Below, piece by piece: positions 47,545 through 64,000 of a DNA stretch of 64,000 nucleotides. A model generated the notes under the pieces. The model saw nothing but the letters and a program-made list of their open reading frames with translations. It ran no database searches and had not been told where the DNA came from. Both the position numbers and the translations under genes were made by a program. Source of the DNA: Phallusia mammillata (taxonomy: Eukaryota > Chordata > Ascidiacea > Phlebobranchia > Ascidiidae); assembly GCA_003260075.1 (NCBI GenBank), contig QLIY01000242.1, positions 38,024-102,023 of the forward strand, written 5' to 3'. How positions within the stretch are numbered: position 1 is the first letter of the stretch; each line of letters starts with the position of its first letter.

Positions 47545-47836
47545 CTAGGAAAATTATAAAGTTGTAATTTAACCTGAAGCCTCTGGGCTTAGAAATTTTA
47601 ACAGCAACTAGGAAAATTATAAAGTTTTAATTTAACTTGAAGCCTCTGGAATTAGAAATATTAACAGCAACAAGGAACATTATAAAGTTTTAATTTAACT
47701 TGAAGCCTCTGGAATTAGAAATTTTAACAGCAATTAGGAAAATTATAAAGTTGTTACTTAACCTGAAGCCTCTGGGGTTAGAAATTTTAACAGCAACTAG
47801 GAAAATTATAAAGTTTTTAATTTAACTTGAAAGCGC
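47301..47836. repeat. 63-bp minisatellite interrupted by a G90 run
   Basis: About seven copies of a unit with AACAGCAACTAGGAAA, ATTATAAAGTTTTAATTT and GAAGCCTCTGG follow each other with point differences. The G run 47455-47544 interrupts a unit, so the array length is uncertain. Confidence 0.9.
47455..47544. repeat. G90 run within the minisatellite
   Basis: Pure G, entered after ACTAGGAAAATTA and left at CTAGGAAAATTA, the same point of the repeat unit. It looks like a sized gap in a collapsed tandem repeat. Confidence 0.9.
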
Positions 47837-48695
47837 CTGGACTTATAAAATTTTGCGACCAGCGACCCATAAGGTCTAATTAAAACAAATTAGATCATCT
47901 GTTAATTAAACATAGACAAACTAGTGCCTTCACTATAAGGGGCTAGTGTCAGCGCTAACATTTATTAGAATAAATACATGTTTAGTTAGGTTTTAGTATG
48001 GAGATTAATACAGGTTTAACGGCTTTTCCTTTGTCTTTCTTTGCAACACTTAGTATTAATTGCTGTTAATGTTAATTGGATTCTATTTGAATAAGCCTTC
48101 TTGAAACATTTCTGTCGCTGATAATCGAATAAACCAACAATGTAGTCAACGGATTATACAAGTGGTGCTTTCTGGAGTTTATCTCCAAGGAATATGAGGC
48201 AGCAGTTTGAACTATAAACTTAGTGAAGCTCATAGCGCAAACCTATTGCGTTGTTAAATTGTGAGCGTAGCATTACCAGTCCTTGAAGCCGCCTGAACCT
48301 CCGCAAGTTGTCAGAAAAAGAATTGTAAAAACTACCCTAGGTTAGGCTACAAGACGCCAAATTTCTGGGCATTATAAGTGTTTTTGAAAATTATTTCCTG
48401 ACATAGACTTTACGCAGAAATTTCGGACATGACCGGGAAATTCCGGACGTCTGGTAACCTTAATATAGGAGAAATGTGAATTTGCACGCGGGCTATTTTC
48501 CTTAATATGGTAAGCATTTTGAATGAAGTGTTTTTCTTTATATCAACTGAAAAGGAGCATTTGCTTCTTTTAATTTTTAATCGTACGTTAGACTAAAAGA
48601 AATAGCATTGGAAAGACAAACAAATTCTTATTATGCAGTAAGCAAATGAAGTTCTTCTTCAGGCTTACTCTTTACATATTAATTACTCTACTTAC

Positions 48696-48747
48696 CGGCA
48701 AAAATAACGATATCAAGCATCCCAAAAGCGTTTTTTGTCGAAGTCAT
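48696..48747 (-). pseudogene. Orphan copy of SLC5 first coding exon
   Basis: 52 nt, ATG at 48747-48745, reading MTSTKNAFGMLDIVIFA and followed by a GTAAG donor. It parallels exon 1 of the intact gene (53924-53975, MPSTTTAFRTLDIVIFA) including phase and flanks. No matching exon 2 lies downstream on this strand before FPGS, so it is a leftover or an unused alternative first exon placed beyond the gene's 3' end. Confidence 0.75.
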
Positions 48748-49256
48748 TTCACTTGGCATCAGTGATGTCTTATGCTTGCAGCTGAAAAAGTCATTTTGAT
48801 GCAAGCTTTACTTTCATTATTTTTCGGTTTGTTTGACTTTTTTTCTCTTTCTCGTTCTTCTGGGTGTTAAGCTGTTGACTGATCACATGCCTTGTTTACA
48901 GAAACCGATTACATGAAGCAGTTGTTTGAAAATACACTTCACGTTAAAAGCATATCTAAAGATTTCCAGTTTTAATATAATTAAGATATAGTGTGATTTT
49001 ATTTTTAACTGTTACGGTAACCGATATTCAAGCGAGTAGAAATAAGGTATTCACAACAAACAACGCTGCTTGCTAGACTGGTTGCGATCCAAACATCTGG
49101 TCGCCTTTTAAATAGAAGACTTCAAACATTTTACAAATGATTAGACAGAGTACACAAATTACACCTAACACATAACCAAAACGATTAAACACTAAAACAT
49201 TTATATGAATATATAAAACTGAAACAGGTGACAACACATGAATGTTCTACCAAAAA

Positions 49257-52200
49257 TTACATGTCTTTCTGGTTTAACGGAAGAACTTCGTCTTTTGGAC
49301 AAAAAGATTGACTTGAGGTAGAGGAATCCAGAGACCCTCTGTTCACTGCCACTTTCTCAAGTTGAAAATCATTTCTTTCTATATTCGCATCATTGTTTAA
49401 CGGAGGAACACCAAAGCGAAAAAATCGAACAACTGATTTTGGTAGCCGAAGATTGTCGATAATTGGTACAAATAGCTTGGGATCACTTTTCTTTGGGTCT
49501 CTAAAACCTAAAAAATGTTCAAATGATGCCAAAGAAGAAAACTGTTTCAATACAACTTGTAAGAATCAATAAGGCTATTATCCGATAACTTGAAGGATAC
49601 TATCAAGCTTGCTATAATATATAGGTACTGACCTGTGCAAGCGGACACAATAATTCCAACCATGAAAGTAAGAAAAAACCCGGTTGTCGTGCAATACATG
49701 AATGACATAGCTTGTATTGGATCGTAAGTTTTCTCCACACTACAAAAATATTTGGTCAAATACTTCTGCTTGTGTGTAAAACGACAATATCGGTAACAAA
49801 CAAATTTTTATTACCTAATAATACAGTATAACTTTCACCTACCTGTCCACATGTCCAGTAGTGAGGTTAATCCAATCGCTAGGTGTCGTTGTGGGGTTGA
49901 TTGTTGAGTTGTATGACGTCTTTGTGTACTGGTCAACAACATACGTGCAATTTTCTATAGAAGTTGGTAGCGCGCGTTGCGTTTCTGGTGCCTTTCCGTT
50001 TATTAGCCCTCCCAATGCAATCCACAAGGTGGTTACAAATCCAACCAGTTGGCCAGCGAAAGCACCCTGTGGTTAAACGCAAAAGGGTTGTACCATTTGA
50101 GCAAATGTAACGTCTTGCTGATTAAATTCTTCACATTTTATTTTGCAGCATAAAAGATTTAAATAGAGTAATGATTTTCGAAATTAAGAAGAGATTAATG
50201 CATTTTTAATTTATCGAGTTTACCATGATGACACCATATGTCACACCTGATCGACCATGTTTGCACTTACTTTCGCATTGCACCAGGGAACAAAAACTCC
50301 AAGCGTAAAAAGGCCTAATATAGGTCCTCCAAAGGCACCACGAGCCGAAAAGATTATGGATACGATTGTTTGAGAACTCAAAGAAGACAAGAAAGCAATT
50401 GCCGTCACAAAACATCCAATTAAAAGAGCTAAAAGAAATAATAAACTTATTAGTTTCTATTATAAGTTGCCTTAATTGTAGGCCACCGGTTATTTTTCCG
50501 ATGAGAAGTTGTCTAAAATGGGTCATATGAGGTCTGCAGGGCATAACAAAATCTTCCAACACCATTGAACCGGCAGCGTTAATTCCAGACGATACGGAGC
50601 TACATAAACAAAGCGTCATGCGTATGCCTTTTTATCCAAGAACAATTTGGCATACCTCAACGTTCCACTGTAAGCCGCAGCCACAAAAAATCCTGACATC
50701 CCTGGAAGATTTTTGAACGCTTCATGTGCAAGGTATGGCATCATTTGGTCGGATTTTGCAATTTTTCCAGCTTTGATGGGATCACAACCCTCAAAGAAAG
50801 CGTACAATACACAACCACATAAGATGGATAAAAGGGTGATAGTAACTTTGGGCACAAGAGCAGCGAGAGCTGCACTGCAAACACAACAAAACGGTGGCTG
50901 GTAAAAGTGTCTCAGACTTTGACCAAATATATATAGATCACTTTTACGCACATTCTTGCATCTTTTACGGATCCACATGACAAATATCGTTGGCAAATCG
51001 ACTGATCAATGCAAGTTTTTGCGGATTGTATAGAACCATATCCAATCATAACGGTCCAAAAAGTTGTGCGAATTCTGGGGTTTAGGTCAAATCTAATAAT
51101 AAAAACGACCCAACAAGTTCACGCTGCATTTTCGTTTTCCATGCGTGCTTTATTGGAACTTGACTACTTTATTTGAGCAAAATCTATGAAATCGCGGTTG
51201 ACTCACACAAAAACATTGTCCCTTCCGCTTCGTTTCAGCGCGTTCCAAACATTCTCAACACCATCGAGCATTATTAAAGCCTGGATGAGAACTGAAAGAA
51301 CTCCTATCAACATAATGACGGCTTGAAATGTATCAGTCCACACGACAGCTTTCAGTCCCCCCTGCGAGTGTAACATTTCGTTGAATGATTTTTGCAAAAA
51401 AATATTTTTTATAAAACTTTACAACTTACAACTGTGGTGTACATTGTGCAAATGACGCTGGTCATAACAATGCTCCACGCTATACTGATCGGGGTTACAG
51501 CGCTAAGCGCCAGAGCGGGAAGATAGACGATCACACCCATGTATATCACCTGAAATGGAAGGCGAAAGTTTTAAATATACACATGCTAAAGGTAAGGTTG
51601 TTTAAATTGTTGTGGACGATAACAAATCTGAAAAGCATGAGAATATTTCCACCGACCATATTTGCAATATCCAGGGCCGATGTGATTTTTCGTATGACGG
51701 GATGAAACCTCAAGCCCAGATACTAAAATCAATGTTTGTAAGGTTACAATTTGATTACAGTGTAGATTGTAAATAAGCTGTACCTCATATATTGTGTTCA
51801 AACGAAGTCTATGAATCAAGGGAATGTAGTACAAACAAGCAATAAATGTTGGTATAACAAGTGTTAAAGAATACCAAAATGTCACAAGCCCAAACAGGTA
51901 AGTCTCCGAGGGAAAGCCAATAACTGTGATGGCAGATATATAAGTAACTGCAATTGAACATGCCAAAGGAATCTAAGCAAGAAAAAGCAAACGTCAATAA
52001 CAAATGCTTCTGTGTACTCGCTTGCAGGGCTGCCACTCCTTGGGATTTTTCTCAAGATCTTGGGATTTCAGTGCTGAGCTTGGGATCTTGGGAAAACTTT
52101 TTAAACCTTGGGATTTTTTGAAATTATCTGTTTAATACGTTTAAGATCCAATTAATACTATTGTTGCAAACAAAAATGATCCTTTTGCAAAAATCATATT

Positions 52201-53975
52201 TTTATGTAACGATTTGCGTAACAGTGCTTCATCAATTTTGTGTTCGAAGCAGTGTAAGTTGATTGAAATTCCCTATCAAAACTAGTGAGTCAGGCCAGTA
52301 CCACAGGTTTTTCAATGTATCATGTGCCAGTAAAAAAAAAAATTTTCTTTTGTATTTTTCTAGTATTTCATAGCGTCATTTCAAAAGTACGTGATGGCTG
52401 GGACCTGGTGTAATACAAAGATTATGTTGCCTCCGCCAGCTAGGATTTAAACTGTGTATTTGCCATTTTTTGGTTATCTTGGGATTTTTGGACAAACTTT
52501 TTTAGTGAGGGAACCGTGAGATATCTTAAAATTCTCAGTGGCAGCCCTGCTCGCTTGTATGTTTGAGTGTGTGTTAAAATGACTTACTGGTGACATCTTC
52601 CGGTCGCCGTAAAAGTAGTTTTCGACATTCTTTTTACGTCGATCTTTGACAGCAAAAAATATTCCGATACTGGCTGATATTGCCAACGTTGCTAAAATCA
52701 AAACGCCGTAAGTTAATCTATGCATCAGAGCTACATTGGTGTAATTGGGACATCACACTCACAACAGACAAAAATTTGCTAAATGTGGGGAGTAACCCTA
52801 ACCTCAACTCTTATACCGTTAGCATTTTTCCCCCGGTGTTCGAACCCAGGACACTCCAGGGGCCGAATCCCAATCAGGTTTTTTTAAGTCTATGGGTCAG
52901 GTGCGCTAGACAATTCGGCCAAATTCCTTCCCAACCGTTAGCATTTTGACAAAAGTATCTTTAAATATTGCTTTTTGCGCCACTTATCGGTATTTGGTAT
53001 TTCTTCTCTAATGTTGCTCAAGGTGTTAGTGTACTTTCTGACAACTCGTTTGTTATAATTGACAAAACAATTACTGTCGCAATTGTTATTCCAGTAAACA
53101 ATCATTTAAACTGTGACGTAATCAGTTGAGAAGCGGTAGTGAAGGGTAACAATATATTAGGTAAAAAGTATTTGGGTGAAACCTGTGAAAAAAGGCTTAA
53201 ATTTCGAACTGCATAAATATGAGAATATGAAAGTAAAAATTGATTTTAATTTTGTAGCTGAACATTTTACGTACTTAGCACATAAATTCCGCTCGTCCAT
53301 AATTTGCACAAGCCAATAAAGCGGTTTGTTAGAAAATATATGAGCGTTTATTACATAGCCTTATGTATAATGATTGCGTTGTTTCATGTCTTGGCCAAGG
53401 GACGTGTGAACAACATTCTTAAATTCGTTAAAAACCTGTGTCGATACACATTTAAACGCTGTAAACACGACCAGTAAGTATGTGTCATGGAAAAGATTAC
53501 GTCAAATCAAACTTGCTAGTTTTCAGCTTGCATCTAGATATTGACTAGGATTTGATAGTGGTAAAATTAAGTTCTAAATATCTCTTCACAGCTGATCATA
53601 CGTACAAAATATTTAAAACGTTCAAAAATAAAAATGTTTTTGGGTTTATCTAACCAAATTTCGATTGTAGAAAAACGTAACCTAATGCGTTTTTTTAGTA
53701 TAACAATCATTTTCAATTCAGTTTTTATGTTAATATGAACTAAAAAGTATTCAAGCATTGTTTTTTTGTTTTTTTATCATTTTTTAAACGAAATGCCATG
53801 TAATGCTAAAATACGATAGCTTAGGCTGACAAACAGTTTCCCATGGCAGTACATACACAGGTCTTGAATTTCCGATAGATTATTGTTGCTTCACTCGTAT
53901 AGCATATTAATTACTGCACTTACCGGCAAAAATGACGATATCAAGCGTCCGAAAAGCTGTTGTTGTCGATGGCAT
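49257..53975 (-). CDS. SLC5-family sodium/solute symporter (SMVT/SMCT/NIS clade), 13 exons
   Basis: Exons in transcript order: 53975-53924, 52691-52588, 51972-51784, 51722-51624, 51549-51430, 51361-51207, 51092-50952, 50874-50656, 50599-50487, 50428-50271, 50066-49843, 49739-49633, 49507-49257. They join in frame to 1932 nt, 643 residues plus stop, close to SLC5A6 and SLC5A8. The family imports vitamins, monocarboxylates or iodide with sodium at the plasma membrane. Diagnostic stretches: LDIVIFA then ASIGIFFAVKDRRK, FYGDRKMSP, ITVIGFPSETYLFG, VIYMGVIVYLPALAL, GGLKAVVWTDTFQ (the family sodium-symporter signature region), PRIRTTFWTVMIG, QRYLSCGS, PGMSGFFVAAAYSGTL, SSVSSGINAAGSMVLEDFV and GPILGLFTLGVFVPW. 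NCTY, NST and NLT sequons sit in a late extracellular loop. VIYMGV and DRKM favour the SLC5A6 side, but the substrate cannot be told. Intron 2 carries a hAT-type element and intron 1 a tRNA-derived repeat. Confidence 0.9.
52025..52549. mobile_element. hAT-type element in SLC5 intron 2
   Basis: Termini CAGGGCTGCCACT and AGTGGCAGCCCTG are perfect inverted repeats. The exact 8-bp duplication CTCGCTTG flanks it (52017-52024 and 52550-52557). The interior repeats CTTGGGATTTT several times and has no ORF of note. Confidence 0.93.
52829..52933 (-). mobile_element. tRNA-derived SINE-like repeat in SLC5 intron 1
   Basis: On the minus strand a tRNA-like A-box region (GGCCGAATTGTCTAGCGCACC) is followed by a B box GGTTCGAACAC. 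Direct repeats ACCGTTAGCATTTT flank it at 52815-52828 and 52934-52947, the length expected of a LINE-mobilised target duplication. It cannot fold as a complete tRNA. Confidence 0.75.
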
Positions 53976-56181
53976 TTTCACCTTGTATCACTGAAGTCTT
54001 GTGCTTGTAACTGGAAGAGTGACATTGATGTAAGTTCCAACGTCATCATTTTTCGGTTTAGACTTTCTCTTTATCGTTCCTGATGCGGCGGTCCCATCCC
54101 TATTTAAAATGCCTTTGGATGTTGAGCGCCTTTATGTGCCGAGTGGCAATCAACTGCATAAAGCATCTCAAAACGCATTAAGATTATGTCAAACGTTTGA
54201 AACATTTAAATATATCAAGAGTTCTAATGCAGATGATTGTGATTACTTTCTACTTGCCAGGCAATGCAAAATCGTAACTGGTTTCCACCATATCGTTGTT
54301 TCCGTGAACCCAGTCAAGCTTATATACAAAACTACTGGTAAAGTTAAAGTTATACAAGTAAAGTTAAAGTTGTGGGGTTGAGTTAGCAACAGGAGACGGA
54401 TACTGAAGCTCGGAAAACTTGCCGATGAAGCGATGATACAAAGATGCATTCGATATAACGTAAAAATAATTGTTTTAAAAAAACATTACCTCCAAAATGT
54501 GATACGAAGGCCGTTCAGTCACACGAATAGTTTTTTGGATGCATAATAGATGTTTTTAATGTGCTACATTCAACACAACAAATCGGATGTTTTAGTAATA
54601 ATGACAATAATTTTGTCGAACCGTTGCGTTTTTTCGAAATCCAATAGGAACTTGTTCTAAATAAAACGGATATAATACTTGCAACTAACCATTACACAGC
54701 ACGCTGTACTAACATTTAGTCGTTTTTACAACTATTGATCGTACATGCTTTTTCATGTGTTTGTAACGTTTAGTTTCTAAATGATTTTCAACAAAAAGAA
54801 CGAGAAGGTGTCGAAGAAGAGAAATGAACGTTTTGACTTTCTCTTCTTCCGGTAAAAGCCGCTTCTATTTACTAAAAAGCATGCTGCATTTTTTATTACA
54901 AAATGTATGCCAATATTAAGTTGATTTTAGTTTCAAGTGAGTTTTCACAAAAGTCCGGGTAACAGTATGTACTTTGAAAGCTTTTTGCCATTGCCAGCCT
55001 CTGCACCAAATAACAACAATTGATTAGATGTTAAAATTAGGCCAGTGGTTTTCAACCTGTGGTTCGCGACCCCCTTAGGAGGCATTTGTCTTTTTTCCAG
55101 GGGTCGCGACACCCTTTGATAATAATCATTAAAAAAATTGTTTGTCAGCAATAACAAAATAAAAACATCTAAAACGCGGCTACTCAAATAGCGGACCGCG
55201 GTCCATATTCGGACCTTTGGGGCGTTGAATGTGGACCTCGACGGCGATTGTTAGCGCACAATTGTATCTATGACGTAATACACTGTATTTTGTATGTCTT
55301 TGTTGCGCTTTATGCTGCCTTTTATAAATCTAGTGTATTGTCTTACGAACATCAGCTGGTAATTGAAATTGAGTCTTATTTATTTCACGATAACTATAAG
55401 GGTTGCTTATTCTGAAGTATGCAAAGCCACTGCATTTCAAGTAATTAGAAATATCTTTAGCTAGTTAAAGCATTAAGCATACGCATCGAGACATGAACTA
55501 CAGCGATCTACAACGTAAACGCGAAATGCCCAGTGGAGTGTGTTCTATGCATGTGGACTGGGCTCTCTTTTCAAAAATCTCAAAGCAAACACAATATAGG
55601 CGCCGTACAGCGATAGTAACGAAAAAACGAAATGGTTGTTTAAATTTCAACATAGCCATTGTTGTTTCGGAGTGTTTTTTTTTAAAAAACAACAACAACG
55701 TATTACCAGCATATGAGCCGTCAACATACGCTAGGATTGTATAGGTAGGCAACCCAGTACGCATATACGCCGTCATGCATAAGAAATATATCAGGATGTT
55801 CTCAGGTTCAAGTGGTTCTGTGCTCTTGGACGCGCATGACTGATTCGTCTATGTTTTTTCGGCGATTTTTGGGCATTGCAAAGGAGAAAGGAAGTCTTCA
55901 AATCTGTTAGCGATTATTTTTTGTCCAAGGTTTGCAACTGCTGTTTGTCTTCAGCAAAAAAACAACGGTTGATTCTGTTTTGCCTAGGGTTTATACACTG
56001 GGTTTTGAATTGTCTTCAGCAATTAATGCTTGTTTAAAGTAGAGCTTGAAATGCAAAGGCATGTAACGAGGTTTGATCAGACTCAAACTATGAGTAAAAC
56101 ACTACGTTTATAAAAAGTTTACTCCAAGGAGTTTTTTTTAATGATGGTGATAGACGTGGTTTGACTTTGTGTAGCCTAGAT
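53976..56181. other. Intergenic between SLC5 and ABCC4-like copy 4
   Basis: It contains the SLC5 upstream region on the minus strand and the 5' flank of copy 4 on the plus strand. A hAT-like left terminus CAGTGGTTTTCAACCTG starts at about 55042, with text GGTCGCGAC, but no right end is seen. ORFs at 54109-54381 and 55493-55744 show no domain. Confidence 0.4.
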
Positions 56182-63394
<7,213 letters not shown>

Positions 63395-63479
63395 TAAAAA
63401 AGTGTTTTTTATGGTAACTTTCTTTAAAAATGTCGAAATCAACTGGATGGCAAACAAGTACATGGAAAATTACAACCAT

Positions 63480-64000
63480 AAATATGAATCCATTATTTAA
63501 ATCAGTCCTACAGCTTCGATGCAAATCAGCAATTACGACATAATATCTTAAAATACCATCAATTAGCCAATGATTTAATGAAATGGTGCAAGGGTTGTAA
63601 TGCCAATTCATATCAACATATATACGCGCTCTACCAACTGAGCTACACAGGCTCAGTGGAGAATCCGCCGAAAGTCGAATCACAAGCACCGTTGCCTGCC
63701 TCGTATGCTGCACATGTCAGCTTCGTGGTAGGGGATCGCCAGATTGACCAGTATCAGTTAAGATGAACATAAATTCATAACTGGGATCAGCCCTGAAGCG
63801 TCTATGCAGACCAGCGATCACGGCACACTCATATATAAATCACAGTACGCCAGGCCCATTGAAGGCGCTATACCGAATCAGCCGGTCACCAAGCATTCAC
63901 CACCATATGGCAAGGCGTAGGCTAGAAAAATCTAGCCTGCGGTGGGATTCGAACCCACGACAGGAGTCTTTCCGGGACTCGCGCTCTACCAACTGAGCTA
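63480..64000 (-). repeat. tRNA-derived repeat units at the right edge
   Basis: Two units on the minus strand. The right one (63943-64000, cut by the window edge) reads TAGCTCAGTTGGTAGAGCGC, then an arm GAGTC/GACTC, a T arm GTGGGTTCGAATCCCAC and an acceptor 3' half CGCAGGC. The left one (about 63625-63660) has GCCTGTGTAGCTCAGTTGG, whose first seven bases could pair with that acceptor half. The loop would present GGA but lacks U33 and a serine-type long variable arm. Units also share AATCAG...AGC text near 63500 and 63790. A SINE or tRNA-like tandem repeat is more likely than a functional tRNA gene. Confidence 0.6.

Larger units (their letters stand above)
46340..48900 (-). repeat. Degenerate duplicate of the SLC5 first-exon and intron-1 region
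   Basis: Segments 46380-46640, 46780-46900 and 48640-48860 resemble 52950-53160, 53390-53560 and 53880-54090 in the same order and orientation. The duplicate includes an exon-1 copy (48696-48747) and is interrupted by the minisatellite. It appears to be the 5' remnant of a second SLC5 gene. Confidence 0.6.

Noticed and set aside
47301..47836. 63-bp repeats as a CRISPR array
   Set aside because: The repeats are contiguous without unique spacers, in a eukaryotic context; this is a minisatellite.
54109..54381. 90-codon ORF between SLC5 and copy 4
   Set aside because: No domain recognised, no splice partners and composition like the surroundings.
63943..64000. tRNA-Ser(GGA) gene
   Set aside because: No long variable arm, no U33, and a partial second unit nearby. 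The 5' acceptor half is outside the window.

Overview
The window is animal nuclear DNA from an AT-rich genome with short introns (mostly 60-600 bp, GT-AG). An invertebrate chordate, most plausibly an ascidian tunicate, fits best: the proteins resemble vertebrate families, introns are compact, and overlapping non-identical pieces suggest high heterozygosity. The organism is an inference; nothing in the sequence proves it.

Layout. Four head-to-tail copies of one ABC transporter gene of the ABCC4 (MRP4) type fill most of the plus strand: copy 1 (53-6488, 5' end outside the window), copy 2 (18409-26358), copy 3 (32133-41085) and copy 4 (56182-63379, 3' end outside). They share a 29-exon structure with near-identical exon lengths and would encode about 1310 residues. 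A relic of a further terminal exon and its 3' flank lies at 28283-29500. Between copies 3 and 4, on the minus strand, are an intronless folylpolyglutamate synthase gene (43768-45435) and an intact 13-exon SLC5-family sodium/solute symporter gene (49257-53975, 643 residues). A stray copy of the SLC5 first exon sits at 48696-48747.

Mobile DNA is dense. At least seven hAT-type elements have visible terminal inverted repeats and 8-bp target-site duplications. One is a 6.2-kb composite (8428-14595) holding two Penelope-like retroelements, one with a 778-residue RT/GIY-YIG ORF, plus a LINE fragment. tRNA-derived repeats occur at 52829-52933 and at the right edge, and a 63-bp minisatellite lies at 47301-47836.

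The most unusual signal is a set of pure G or C runs. Short ones cluster at 10 nt and several sit exactly between overlapping, slightly different copies of the same local sequence; four long ones are 59-90 nt. I read these as gap or haplotype joins in the assembly rather than biology. Together with single-base homopolymer shifts in copies 3 and 4 they break reading frames, so the pseudogene status of those copies is undecided. I found no clearly new biological system; the strongest biological points are the ABCC4-type tandem array, a 324-bp identity tract between copies 1 and 2 that spans an intron, the nested transposons with an empty site preserved in a paralogue, and the intronless FPGS gene. 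ABCC4 exports folates, cyclic nucleotides and drugs in vertebrates and FPGS traps folates in cells, so a functional neighbourhood is conceivable but unproven.
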